From NCBI GenBank assembly GCA_028284925.1, contig JANQQT010000103.1:1-53257 (forward strand): DNA of 53,257 nt, in the 5' to 3' direction. Made by a program: the position numbers and the translations under genes. Shown piece after piece: positions 35,184-44,002 of this stretch; within the stretch, counting starts at the first letter, position 1; each line of letters begins with the position of its first letter. The notes beneath the pieces were generated by a model, which did no database searches, was not told the DNA's origin, and worked only from the letters and a program-made list of their open reading frames with translations. This stretch comes from Phycisphaeraceae bacterium. GTDB taxonomy: Bacteria; Planctomycetota; Phycisphaerae; Phycisphaerales; Zrk34.

Positions 35184-35384
35184 GTAAGTTCCTTTCGTCT
35201 GGTTGGCATCCGGAAGCCTTTATACAGGCATCCCCTTAAGGTGATGGCGCAATTCCCGTTAACCATGATTAAACAAACATGGATTAGTGGAGGAATGTAC
35301 ACGATACGCATTGGCTCTCGATTGGGTTGCAAGTAATGTTCAAATTTAGAGAGTTTTTTCCCCAATGAACGGAAAGGAAATTGC

Positions 35385-36047
35385 TTATGCAACGCGCATG
35401 CAGGACTCGATGCCGTGAAGAGTTTCCGCGATAGCTTCGAGGTGGGGATTAACCTGAAGTGCGCGGTGGTAGCAATCAGCCGCAGCGGTGATATTGCCTA
35501 GCTCAGCATAGCAATGACCCATTCCGGCGAGCCCACCGAAATGAACAGGTACAAGGTCGACCGCACGTTGGCAATCCTCGATCGCGCCGTGATAGTCTTC
35601 AACCATGAATCGGGCAATACCGCATTGGTTGTATGCTTCAGCGAACTCGGGATCGATCTGGATCGATTTGCAGTACCACTGTACCGCTTCGGCAGGTTCA
35701 TCGCGTTCCATGGCCGCAAGACCACGGGCAAAATAGCGCTGAGCGGGGGTGGAGCCGCTTCTGAACCAGATGGACCAAAGGGCGTGTTCGGCGAGACGAT
35801 TGAGATGCGCGTCCTCATGCTTAAGAACGACGGCGAGACAGCGTTCAATTCGGCGGTCACCGACAAGACCCAGGACGACACAGGCTACCTTCTTGACATC
35901 GTTTTGATCACTTCGGAGAATCTGGCAGAGTTGTTGGGGCGTCCAACGTTCATTGACGACGGCAGCGAGTGCATCGGCGTTTGACTCGGTCAATGCCGGC
36001 GTAACGGCACGCAGGAAATCCTCATTGTCTACAGTCTCAATCCACAT
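35385..36047 (-). CDS. HEAT-like and TPR repeat protein
   Basis: The 220-residue soluble protein has an N-terminal HEAT-like part (VKKVACVVLGLVGDRRIERC then LAVVLKHEDAHLNRLAEHAL) and about three TPR units (GLAAMERDEPAEAVQWYCKS, AYNQCGIARFMVEDYHGAIE, GHCYAELGNITAAADCYHRA). Repeats of these types mediate protein contacts. No ribosome-binding site is evident. It is divergent from the leuA leader. Partner unknown. Confidence 0.8.
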   Translation of the reverse strand: MWIETVDNEDFLRAVTPALTESNADALAAVVNERWTPQQLCQILRSDQNDVKKVACVVLGLVGDRRIERCLAVVLKHEDAHLNRLAEHALWSIWFRSGSTPAQRYFARGLAAMERDEPAEAVQWYCKSIQIDPEFAEAYNQCGIARFMVEDYHGAIEDCQRAVDLVPVHFGGLAGMGHCYAELGNITAAADCYHRALQVNPHLEAIAETLHGIESCMRVA

Positions 36048-36094
36048 AGGCGAAAATCAGAACGACGGGTGATTGGTGCTTGGGAATACAAGCC

Positions 36095-36145
36095 AAAACC
36101 ATGCGTTAGACGCGAGTGAATATTAGCGCGTTTGCGTATGGTTTT
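36095..36145. repeat. long imperfect hairpin between divergent genes
   Basis: AAAACCATGCG (36095-36105) can pair with CGTATGGTTTT (36135-36145) with one G-U pair, and inside it ACGCG (36110-36114) pairs with CGCGT (36127-36131). Both arms are perfect for eight outer bases. It may be a terminator-like barrier or an operator. Confidence 0.4.
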
Positions 36146-36214
36146 CTATCCAAATACGGTTTTGAGGCGGCAAAAACAGGGGGCGTTATGATTGCCCGGA
36201 ATTGGATTTGGAGC

Positions 36215-36242
36215 TTGATTTGGCCATGTCGCAAGCTAAACT
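36215..36242 (+). promoter_or_regulatory. candidate leuL-leuA promoter
   Basis: TTGATT (36215-36220) and TAAACT (36237-36242) are 16 bases apart and each matches four of six consensus bases. Transcription would start near 36249, giving a 24-base leader before the leader peptide ATG. Confidence 0.45.
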
Positions 36243-36272
36243 GATGCCTTGATCACGACGAAGAGTAGTGCA

Positions 36273-36323
36273 ATGAACGAACTTCTACTTAGCTTGGAGC
36301 TTCTACTTACGCCCGCTTGTTAG
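36273..36323 (+). CDS. leuL: leucine-rich leader peptide of the leuA attenuator
   Basis: ATG 36273 opens a 16-codon frame encoding MNELLLSLELLLTPAC. Seven of 16 residues are Leu, in two runs of three separated by one, encoded by CTT, CTA and TTG; the decamer CTTCTACTTA occurs twice. A peptide this leucine-rich, ending 37 bases before an intrinsic terminator that precedes leuA, is the classical layout of ribosome-mediated attenuation. If the ribosome stalls at the Leu codons, GCGGTCAGG (36323-36331) is free to pair with CCTGTCCGC (36366-36374), eight of nine positions, and the terminator cannot form. If the ribosome reaches the stop it covers that segment and the terminator forms. An alternative hairpin CCGCT-TGTT-AGCGG (36313-36326) also sequesters it. 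The peptide and structures are seen; the mechanism is inferred. Confidence 0.8.
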   Translation: MNELLLSLELLLTPAC

Positions 36324-36360
36324 CGGTCAGGCGTCGTCGTGTTTCACAATCATGAAATTC

Positions 36361-36395
36361 AAGACCCTGTCCGCGATGGACGGGGTCTTTTTATT
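36361..36395 (+). terminator. attenuator terminator upstream of leuA
   Basis: AAGACCCTGTCC, loop GCGAT, GGACGGGGTCTT: a 12-pair stem with one G-U pair, followed by a T run. It lies between the leader peptide and leuA on the same strand, so leuA expression requires read-through. Confidence 0.88.
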
Positions 36396-36478
36396 TGACA
36401 CAGTCGATAATGCCCCGATGAAGGACATCGGGAACAGGGAAACGGGCCTAACGGCCAAGACCAGGACTGGAGCAACTC

Positions 36479-38053
36479 ATGAATACGGTCAGGATCTTCG
36501 ATACGACATTGCGTGACGGTGAACAATCTCCGGGCGCATCGCTAAACCGTGCCGAAAAGATGGAGATTGCTCGACAGCTTCAGAGCCTAGGCGTAAATGT
36601 CATTGAGGCCGGATTCCCGATCACCTCGAATGATGACTTTGAGGCCGTGCGTGAGATCAGCCACGAGTTGAGAGAAGCGACGGTATGCGGATTGTCTCGA
36701 TGTGTGGTGAAGGATGTGGATCGTGCGGGGGAGGCGTTGAAGGGGGCGCCCAATCCCCGAATTCACGTGTTTTGCGCGACATCACGCATTCATCGAGAAC
36801 ACAAACTGAAAAAGGCGTTCGACCAGATTATTGAGATATCAGTCAATTCGATTCAGCAAGCGCGATCGTATGTGGATGATGTTGAGTTTTCACCTGAGGA
36901 CGGTTCGCGGACAGAATTGAATTACCTGGTGGATATTACAGCTGCGGCTATTGAAGCAGGAGCAACCACCATCAATATCCCGGATACGGTGGGATATGCG
37001 ACACCTGAGGAGTACGGACACATCTTCAAGCATGTGCGGGAGCAGTTGCCGATCGTGGATGACGAGGGAATCGTGCTTTCTTCACATTGTCACAATGACC
37101 TTGGGTTGGCCGTTGCCAATTCGCTGGCAGCAGTAATGAATGGGGCAAAGCAGGTGGAGTGTACGATTAACGGAATCGGAGAACGCGCAGGGAATGCCAG
37201 CCTTGAGGAGTTTGTAATGGCATTGGCAACCCGGTCGGATGCTTATAATTTGAATACAACGATTGATACAAAGAAACTGTATCCCACATCGCGAATGGTG
37301 TCTCGTCTGACGGGATTGATGGTGCAGCGAAACAAAGCCATTATCGGTGAGAATGCGTTCGCCCACGAGGCCGGCATTCATCAGGACGGGTATCTCAAGG
37401 AACGAACGACCTACGAAATCATGGACCCAAAAGAGGTGGGATTGCCGGATTCGAAATTGGTCCTGGGGAAACACTCTGGGAGACATGCCTTCAAGGATCG
37501 AATAACGGACCTCGGATACACCATTGACGCCGACACCATTGACCGCCTGTTCGTTCGGTTTAAAGATCTTGCTGATCGAAAGAAGAATGTCTACGACGAG
37601 GATATCGAGGTCTTGCTGGAAACCGAACTCGACGCTACCAATCGTGTTGAGATGTGGAAGCTAATCAATCTACAATTTACAAGCGGCACGAATGCCCTTC
37701 CGACAGCATCAGTGACGCTTGAGGATGAATCCGGACATCGAATCACGGATGCATCGGTTGGAGACGGGCCGATTGATGCGATTTACTCGACGATTCAGCG
37801 CGTGACAAATCTCTCGGCGGAGTTGTTGGAGTACAACATACGAGCGGTAACGGGCGGTAAGGATGCACAGGGTGAAGTGACGGTTGAGTTGCGACATCAT
37901 GATGTGCGCGTTCGCGGACGCGGCGTCTCGACTGATATTGTAGAGGCCTCCGCCCGGGCTTATCTGGCGGCGATTAATCGCATACGAACAATGGCAAGTA
38001 AGCCGGACAGCCGGACGCAGTTGCTAAATGAGGCGGAGTCAAATAACGCATAA
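36479..38053 (+). CDS. leuA: 2-isopropylmalate synthase
   Basis: The 524-residue enzyme condenses acetyl-CoA with 2-oxoisovalerate, the first committed step of leucine synthesis. The start [16 protein letters not shown] is the family signature. Others are the metal-site motif [16 protein letters not shown] and [16 protein letters not shown], then HEAGIHQDG. The C-terminal regulatory domain, responsible for leucine feedback in homologues, is present ([15 protein letters not shown] onward to [16 protein letters not shown]). GGAG is six bases before the ATG. It is preceded by the leucine-peptide attenuator and followed tail to tail by corC. No leuB, leuC or leuD is in the window. Confidence 0.98.
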   Translation: MNTVRIFDTTLRDGEQSPGASLNRAEKMEIARQLQSLGVNVIEAGFPITSNDDFEAVREISHELREATVCGLSRCVVKDVDRAGEALKGAPNPRIHVFCATSRIHREHKLKKAFDQIIEISVNSIQQARSYVDDVEFSPEDGSRTELNYLVDITAAAIEAGATTINIPDTVGYATPEEYGHIFKHVREQLPIVDDEGIVLSSHCHNDLGLAVANSLAAVMNGAKQVECTINGIGERAGNASLEEFVMALATRSDAYNLNTTIDTKKLYPTSRMVSRLTGLMVQRNKAIIGENAFAHEAGIHQDGYLKERTTYEIMDPKEVGLPDSKLVLGKHSGRHAFKDRITDLGYTIDADTIDRLFVRFKDLADRKKNVYDEDIEVLLETELDATNRVEMWKLINLQFTSGTNALPTASVTLEDESGHRITDASVGDGPIDAIYSTIQRVTNLSAELLEYNIRAVTGGKDAQGEVTVELRHHDVRVRGRGVSTDIVEASARAYLAAINRIRTMASKPDSRTQLLNEAESNNA

Positions 38054-38077
38054 GATCGTCGAGAACATGAGAACGCC

Positions 38078-39376
38078 TCAACTGCCGTCGGATTTATCGA
38101 CGGACTCAGAGTACGCAGCGACGTTGATTTCGATTCTGACGCGATTGATTTTGGTTTTTTCGGCATCGACGATGGTAATTCGCGTGTTGGCGAATTCAAA
38201 CTCATCACCGACATCGGGGATGCGGCCTAATGTTGAGAAAACGAAACCGCCAATGGTGTCGTAGTCTTCATCTTCAGGCAATTGAAGATGAAGTTGGTCA
38301 TTGACATCATCGATGTAGACACGTCCATCTACTTCGTAGACGTGGCTTTCGATTTTGGTAATCTGGGGGTCAGGTTCAAATGGTTCGTGTTCATCGTGTA
38401 TTTCGCCAACGATCTCCTCGAGGATATCCTCGATGGTGACGAGGCCGGTTGTACCGCCATATTCATCAAGAATGAGAGCGATATGGATTTTGGATGACTT
38501 AAATTGGCTGAGAAGGTCGTGAACCGTTTTCGACTCTGGGACGAATGTAGCTTCGCGAACAGCGTTACGAAGGCAGAATGATGTATCACCATTGGTGCCG
38601 ATGAAAGTGACAAGGTCTTTGACATAGAGTATGCCGATGATATGGTCAAGATCTCCATCGTAGACGGGGACACGTGAGTGGCCTGCTTCTGCGATGAATT
38701 CTTTTACATCGTCTAGCGTGGCATCGATGGGAATTCCTTCAATATCCGTTCGCGGCGTCATGATCTGATCCGCCGTAATGGAAGGGAATTCAACAACGGC
38801 CTCGATCATATCCGCCTGATCTTCATTGACCAGGCCGGTTCGTTCACCTTCGGAGATTGCATCAAGGATTTCCTGTTCGACAGGAGCTCTGTCTCCATTG
38901 GTTTGCTTTGGCGCACCGAGTAAACGCCTGACCAAGGGATCGATGAAGTCGAGGATGACGCGAACGGGTTTCAGGATGGAGTTGAGAACCTTGAGGACGG
39001 GAAGAGAATAGATCAGGAGAATCTCTGCCGCATAGCGTGCCCATGAAATGGGAATCGCGATGCCAAAAACGGCGACGACACCACCCGTAACAAGGAGAGC
39101 GATCGTGACGTCACCCCATGAATTGACCTGATCGGGAGGCGCGAAGAATGCGATCATGCCAATGAAAATCGTCAGGTTGAGGACCATGCGGACGAGTGGA
39201 ATAACCAACAGTAGTTCACTGCGCATCGCAAGAAAGGAATCGATCTGGTCTCCCTTTCCTCTGCGCTCGAATTGGGCGGCAAGCTTTGATGAACTGTACT
39301 CGTGCAAAGCGTATGCGACGGCGGCAATCAGACAATTCAGGAGTGCGGCAAGGAGGGCAATCCACATGGCAATCAT
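38078..39376 (-). CDS. HlyC/CorC-family (CNNM) protein with CBS domains
   Basis: The 432-residue membrane protein has an N-terminal CNNM/DUF21 domain of three to four helices (WIALLAALLNCLIAAVAYAL, LLLVIPLVRMVLNLTIFIGM), a CBS pair (IMTPRTDIEGIPIDATLDDV, then IIGILYVKDLVTF), and a CorC_HlyC C-terminal domain (VYEVDGRVYIDDVNDQLHLQ). Related proteins handle Mg2+ or Co2+ efflux and affect membrane stress. Its ATG overlaps the ybeY stop by four bases (ATGA), so the genes are translationally coupled. This phoH-HD-ybeY-corC order is conserved in many bacteria. Confidence 0.93.
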   Translation of the reverse strand: MIAMWIALLAALLNCLIAAVAYALHEYSSSKLAAQFERRGKGDQIDSFLAMRSELLLVIPLVRMVLNLTIFIGMIAFFAPPDQVNSWGDVTIALLVTGGVVAVFGIAIPISWARYAAEILLIYSLPVLKVLNSILKPVRVILDFIDPLVRRLLGAPKQTNGDRAPVEQEILDAISEGERTGLVNEDQADMIEAVVEFPSITADQIMTPRTDIEGIPIDATLDDVKEFIAEAGHSRVPVYDGDLDHIIGILYVKDLVTFIGTNGDTSFCLRNAVREATFVPESKTVHDLLSQFKSSKIHIALILDEYGGTTGLVTIEDILEEIVGEIHDEHEPFEPDPQITKIESHVYEVDGRVYIDDVNDQLHLQLPEDEDYDTIGGFVFSTLGRIPDVGDEFEFANTRITIVDAEKTKINRVRIEINVAAYSESVDKSDGS

Positions 39377-39951
39377 GGCTTTCCTCCTTCCACAGTGAAT
39401 GCGACATCGGTATCGAACACGCGTCCAATGCCAATTGACGTAAGGACTTCGTCCTCCAGAGCGTGCATCATTCTGTGATCTTTCGGATCATGATCATCGT
39501 ACCCGAGCAGATGTAGGATACCGTGGAGAGAGTAGAGCAGGAGTTCATGACTGAGAGAATGCTTTCGGTCAGAAGCGGCCCGAATCGCTTCATCGTGGTT
39601 GATGTAGATCTCGCCGTCGATTCTGTCACGGCTGGGTTGAGGAGGGTTCAAAAGGTTAAATGTAATAACATCGGTCGTGGAAGGATCGTTCAGATAATTA
39701 CCATGAAGATTCGAGATGTAAGCATCACCGACGACGATGACATTCAACGTAAATTCGCTGACGTTCAGGCACGTCAACGCCTGGGCCAGAGAGGATTCGA
39801 GCCATTGTAGATCGAGCTGCTCGGAGGAAGGACCGTTGGATATCGATGAAGAGACATCCGGATCCACCATAATGCGAAGACAGGTTGTACTGTCCTCCTC
39901 GTCGTCGCTGGGGGGAGATGCGTTTTGATCGGCAGGTATGGAGTCGTTCAT
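39373..39951 (-). CDS. ybeY: endoribonuclease YbeY (rRNA maturation factor)
   Basis: A 192-residue metal-dependent RNase that matures rRNA ends. The zinc-binding motif is HGILHLLGYDDHD, and the family core NYLNDPSTTDVITFNL is clear. Homologues are about 155 residues; the extra length is an acidic N-terminus (PPSDDEEDSTTC). The frame extends to a TTG at 40008, but ATG 39951 is the first ATG and gives a sensible length. It overlaps corC by four bases and lies 101 bases after the HD-domain gene. Confidence 0.93.
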   Translation of the reverse strand: MNDSIPADQNASPPSDDEEDSTTCLRIMVDPDVSSSISNGPSSEQLDLQWLESSLAQALTCLNVSEFTLNVIVVGDAYISNLHGNYLNDPSTTDVITFNLLNPPQPSRDRIDGEIYINHDEAIRAASDRKHSLSHELLLYSLHGILHLLGYDDHDPKDHRMMHALEDEVLTSIGIGRVFDTDVAFTVEGGKP

Positions 39952-40052
39952 TTCGTTATAAATAAGCGAGTCTAATATCACCTGTATTTTACTCGCTCCA
40001 ATCTCCAAATGGAAAGAGTTTGCAAAAGGAATCAGTTGATTGACGAAAGAGA

Positions 40053-42338
40053 TTATCCAACATGGCGGTCGGATTGTTCCTTTTGAATATCTTCTTTGGC
40101 GTTTTCCTTCTGGGCATCGGGGTATGCGACGCGGCCATGGTAGCTGGCTGTAAGAGATTTGGTAACAGCCTGCTCAATACCCTTGATTTCAGCAAGTGTG
40201 ATATCGCATTCGCCGAACTGGTCATCCATGAGGCGTTTCGTACTCAAGGAATGGACAAGTTGCTCGATTCGGAGCGGCGTCGGATCCGAGAGTGTTCTAC
40301 ACGCGGATTCGACGGCATCGCTAATCATTAGGCAGGCGGCTTCCTTAGTCTGCGGTTTCGGACCGGGATAACGGAATTCAAACTCATCAGGTTGCTCATC
40401 GTCGCCTTTCTGTTTTTTGGCGGCATGGTAGAAATATTCCACGAGCGTAGTACCGTGGTGCGTCTCGATGAATTGGTGAAGGGGCTTGGGTAGGCCATAT
40501 TCGCGGGCCATCTCGATACCATCTTTGACGTGACCGACGATGATGAGGAGACTCATGGCAGGTTGCAGTTTTTCATGCTGGTTTCGGCCGGCAAGCTGGT
40601 TCTCAACGAAGTACTGAGGCTTGTGGATTTTACCAATGTCGTGATAGTACGCACCGACGCGTGTAAGGAGGCTGTTGGCTCCAATGGCTTCAGCTGCTGC
40701 GCCAGCAAGCGCGGCAACTTGGAGAGAGTGGTTGAATGTACCCGGGGCGGCCTGTTGCAGACGTTTCAGGAGTGGGTTGTTCATGTCCGCAAGTTCAAGG
40801 AGCGTCATGGATGTTGTAACGTTGAACAGGCGCTCGATAAAGGGAAGAAGGCCGAAGACGAGGAGACCAACAAACAGACAAGCAACAAACGAAAAGCCGG
40901 ATTGAATCAGTAGCTCCTGCCCGATTTCTCGGGCAATTCCTGGGGCAAGGTTTTTCTCCACAAGGCCGGCGCCGATGACGCCGGCGGCAGCGGCGATGCC
41001 GGTAACGAAGCCTACACGGCTAAGTGTGGTTCGGTGTCGTAACTCACGAAGCTGCGAGATAGCCAGGGCACTGACCACAATGGTCACAAGCACCATGGAG
41101 GCGGACAGGTTGAAGGCGAGACCGAGAAGCATGATGTGGAGAACGGCGATTCCGAGAGCAAAACGCTGATCGTAAGCAATTGAAAGGATCAAAGCCACAA
41201 GGAGAGCTGGCGGTAAGGACGAGGCGGGACCGAAGCTGGGCATGAAAGACAAAGAGAGGATCGGCAGTGCAAGCGACCCGAGGAGAAGAACGGCCATGAC
41301 GAGACTACGCATGGGTTTGTGCGCCACGCGTGGTTTGACCGCGACAATGTAGCCTACCAAAACCAGAGAGACGAGCAGGACGAGAAGCAAGAGGCCGCCG
41401 TGGGTAATGAGACGACGATTGAAAGGTATGGCCTCGAGATGTTCTTTCAAGAGACGGTAACCATCGGGGCTTAGCTCGGCACCGGCGGGGACAAGGATGT
41501 CCCCGCCCCAATATTGAACCTCAACATCCTTAACGGCTGCCAGGGCTTGGTTGCGTGCCTGCTGCGACAAGGTGGAACTGTAATCGTAGGTTGGCTGGGC
41601 GGCTTTCCGGAAATAGTGTTTGAGTGCTTCGATAACAGCGGGAGAGAATTTGTCCGCCAAACGAGCGATGGTCGCGTTAAGTTGGACAGGGTCATCAATC
41701 TTGGTTACTTCGGACTGCTCGATTTCACGTGCGTTGGCGGAAGTACCCAGTTGAACCGGGCGTGTTTTGTAGTCCGGCTCGTTTTTGGCTTCGCCCGTTC
41801 TAAGGATGGCCGTGTAGCGAAGCTGACTTATGAATTCTGAGATGAGTTCCTTCCAGTTTTGTTTGGACTCATCATCGCGGTTAAAGAGTTGAATTGCTTT
41901 GAGTGACTCATCAGACTGGCCAAATCTTGAAGCGAAATCGGCGGCAGCCTTCTCTGTGACGGATTTAAGATTGGCGACCGATTGAGGAAGATTGGAGAGC
42001 GTGCGTTTGGTATCGCTCATAAAGGATTCATTAAGCTGGTAGACTACGGGGGATCGCTCGATCGCACGTTTCTTTGCCGTTTGCGTAGCCAGGAGGTCGA
42101 CGGATTTGAATTCGACACGGGCAACCTGCGCTTTATCGACAATTTGTGTGGGGAGATAGGCCGGCTCGTTGCGAGCGGCGATGACAATGAGAGAAGCGAC
42201 GGCAACAAACAAAACGGCAATAGATAAGGACCAGATGGTGTCTCCGCGTGAAAGGATGCTGCGAACGCGCTGCTCCTTTTGTGGGAGATTTTTTCTGACC
42301 TCGCGGCGTCGGGATGTGATGGATTTGAAAAGTGACAT
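40053..42338 (-). CDS. 7TM-HD phosphodiesterase, PgpH-like (c-di-AMP hydrolase)
   Basis: The 761-residue membrane protein has one N-terminal helix (TIWSLSIAVLFVAVASLIVI), a large extracellular 7TMR-HDED domain, about seven membrane helices (residues 305-500, e.g. LLLVLLVSLVLVGYIVAV) and a cytoplasmic HD domain. HD motif residues are in GTFNHSLQVAALAG and AYYHDIGKIHKP, with HHGTTLVEYFY after them. PgpH in Listeria hydrolyses cyclic di-AMP. Together with cdaA at 9996 the window holds genes for both synthesis and breakdown. The upstream gene is phoH, 94 bases away. Confidence 0.92.
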   Translation of the reverse strand: MSLFKSITSRRREVRKNLPQKEQRVRSILSRGDTIWSLSIAVLFVAVASLIVIAARNEPAYLPTQIVDKAQVARVEFKSVDLLATQTAKKRAIERSPVVYQLNESFMSDTKRTLSNLPQSVANLKSVTEKAAADFASRFGQSDESLKAIQLFNRDDESKQNWKELISEFISQLRYTAILRTGEAKNEPDYKTRPVQLGTSANAREIEQSEVTKIDDPVQLNATIARLADKFSPAVIEALKHYFRKAAQPTYDYSSTLSQQARNQALAAVKDVEVQYWGGDILVPAGAELSPDGYRLLKEHLEAIPFNRRLITHGGLLLLVLLVSLVLVGYIVAVKPRVAHKPMRSLVMAVLLLGSLALPILSLSFMPSFGPASSLPPALLVALILSIAYDQRFALGIAVLHIMLLGLAFNLSASMVLVTIVVSALAISQLRELRHRTTLSRVGFVTGIAAAAGVIGAGLVEKNLAPGIAREIGQELLIQSGFSFVACLFVGLLVFGLLPFIERLFNVTTSMTLLELADMNNPLLKRLQQAAPGTFNHSLQVAALAGAAAEAIGANSLLTRVGAYYHDIGKIHKPQYFVENQLAGRNQHEKLQPAMSLLIIVGHVKDGIEMAREYGLPKPLHQFIETHHGTTLVEYFYHAAKKQKGDDEQPDEFEFRYPGPKPQTKEAACLMISDAVESACRTLSDPTPLRIEQLVHSLSTKRLMDDQFGECDITLAEIKGIEQAVTKSLTASYHGRVAYPDAQKENAKEDIQKEQSDRHVG

Positions 42339-42432
42339 GGATAAGGGTCGAGTACCCGTTGGTTCGCCTGTTTTCGTCGCGTGTATCCTAGTGAATCATC
42401 GGCTTCGAGGCGATGTATGTCCAATCAAGAAT

Positions 42433-43401
42433 TTATTCGGACGTGTTTTCCCGTCCGTATGCCTCCACAATCCGCTGCACGAGGGAGTGGCGGACGATAT
42501 CGGATTGACCGAGCGTCAAAAAGGCGATTCCGGGGACACTGCGGAGCCTTCGGGCTGCATCAATCAGGCCTGACTCGGTGATGTTCTCAAGATCGATCTG
42601 GGACGTATCACCCGTGACGATGACCTTGGAGCCATGCCCCATGCGGGTGAGAAACATGAGCATTTGCGATGAGGTAGTATTCTGGGCTTCATCGAGAATG
42701 ATGGCGGCATCGTTGAGGGTGCGCCCGCGCATGAACGCAAGGGGCACAATCTCAATCAGATCATTGAGCATGAATCGCTGAACCTGCTCGAAGGGCATCA
42801 TGTCGTGAAGGGCATCCAGGAGAGGGCGTAGGTAGGGATTGACCTTTTGTTGCATGTCACCGGGAAGAAAACCGAGTCTCTCACCCGCCTCAACGGCCGG
42901 CCTGGCCAGGACCAGTTTACGGACCTGCCCGCGTTTCAAAAGTGAAACGGCAGCGGCAACGGCGAGGTAAGTTTTTCCCGTTCCTGCGGGACCGGAGCAA
43001 AAGACCATGTCTTTCTGCGCCATGGCCTCAACGTAAGCTTTCTGACCTGAGGTCTGTGCTTGAACTCGGCGCCCACTTACGTACACGTCAATAAATGTTT
43101 CAGGCGTGATGCGGTCGAAAGAATCGGTTTTTCCGAAGCCGCCGACGCCGGAAGTCCGATTGATACGTTCGACAATATCCATACGTGAGAGCGAACGATT
43201 TTTGCGCACGGATTCGGTGATGTCAGAGATAACTTCCGCGGCCCGATTGACCGCGTCTCCGTCCCCTGACAGGCGCACCTGGTCATGACGTGAGACGATA
43301 TTCACGCCGAGTACTTCCCGAATGATTTTCAGGTTTCTATCAGCAGATCCCAGGACCGCAACACGATCGGTGTCAGGAGGTATGGTGATGGTAATTTCCA
43401 A
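42433..43401 (-). CDS. PhoH-like ATPase (PhoH/YbeZ)
   Basis: A 322-residue P-loop protein. Residues 20-70 form a KH-like N-terminal segment (IREVLGVNIVSRHDQVRLSG). The Walker A is GPAGTGKT, Walker B is AAIILDEAQN, and LARPAVEAGERLGFLPGD is typical of the PhoH family. In E. coli YbeZ works with YbeY in RNA processing; here the two genes flank the HD-domain gene. The start is TTG at 43401 with AAGGAA about eight bases upstream, the best site available. It heads the minus-strand cluster 38078-43401. Confidence 0.93.
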   Translation of the reverse strand: MEITITIPPDTDRVAVLGSADRNLKIIREVLGVNIVSRHDQVRLSGDGDAVNRAAEVISDITESVRKNRSLSRMDIVERINRTSGVGGFGKTDSFDRITPETFIDVYVSGRRVQAQTSGQKAYVEAMAQKDMVFCSGPAGTGKTYLAVAAAVSLLKRGQVRKLVLARPAVEAGERLGFLPGDMQQKVNPYLRPLLDALHDMMPFEQVQRFMLNDLIEIVPLAFMRGRTLNDAAIILDEAQNTTSSQMLMFLTRMGHGSKVIVTGDTSQIDLENITESGLIDAARRLRSVPGIAFLTLGQSDIVRHSLVQRIVEAYGRENTSE

Positions 43402-43534
43402 ACCGTCGGTTCCTTTTCCATTCCAAAAAGCAAGCGAATCGCGGAAGTGCGATTCGCCGGGGAATCCATATTATACGTCGCGGAACTATGAATTTTCAAT
43501 GGTTTCTCATTGCCGACTACGGTTGGAGCCTAAT

Positions 43535-43960
43535 ATGACGCACATGGGTAAGACCGCGCTATTGGCATTGATGGCATTTCTGGGACTGGGCTGTAGCGGC
43601 GCACCGAATAAAGCACTTTCGCACGGCGGGGGCCAAGGGCATCACACTGAAGACGGAGAGAAAAAGGGAGCCTACCACCTGGATCTCGCGACACTGAAAG
43701 AGGTGTTGCCGAATACGATTGAGGCATTGCAATGGGGAGTCAAGCGGGTCAAGGGAGCCGGCAAGGCGATACAGGCGACGGCTCTAACACTGGATGACCG
43801 CGAAGTGCTGGTTAAGGCGGAAAGGCAGGCGAACGGAGCGGTATCACTTCGTGTCAAAGTAGGATATTTCGGGGATGCGAAACTTGAGGCCGCGTTTCAT
43901 CGAGAATTAAGTCTTCAGATCAAAGCGTGGAGGGAACGAAAAAACCGTAAGAGGATGTAG
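43535..43960 (+). CDS. small lipoprotein, unknown function
   Basis: A 141-residue product with a lipoprotein signal ending GLGC. After a Gly/His-rich segment (LSHGGGQGHHTEDG), the body has a helix TLKEVLPNTIEALQWGVKRV and then alternating strands (TALTLDDREVLVKAERQANG, VSLRVKVGYFG). This helix-plus-strands pattern with a conserved-looking GYFGD resembles DUF3568-type lipoproteins, though I am not certain. GGAG is six bases before ATG 43535; the frame is open back to 43322 over the start of phoH. It is divergent from phoH and 42 bases ahead of cinA. Confidence 0.7.
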   Translation: MTHMGKTALLALMAFLGLGCSGAPNKALSHGGGQGHHTEDGEKKGAYHLDLATLKEVLPNTIEALQWGVKRVKGAGKAIQATALTLDDREVLVKAERQANGAVSLRVKVGYFGDAKLEAAFHRELSLQIKAWRERKNRKRM

Positions 43961-44002
43961 TGGCGTATCGCCCGAATCGTTGGAAACAGGAAAGTGGTTT
44001 CT

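Larger units (their letters stand above)
36048..36478. other. regulatory intergenic region upstream of leuA
   Basis: This 431-base stretch has no large gene. In order it holds a long imperfect hairpin (36095-36145), a candidate promoter (36215-36242), a leucine-rich leader peptide gene (36273-36323), alternative antiterminator pairing, an intrinsic terminator (36361-36395) and a second hairpin CCCGAT-N7-ATCGGG (36414-36432) before the leuA ribosome-binding site. Confidence 0.8.

Noticed and set aside
36361..36478. T-box riboswitch upstream of leuA
   Set aside because: No T-box AGGGTGGNACCGCG sequence is present; the leucine-rich peptide explains the terminator better.
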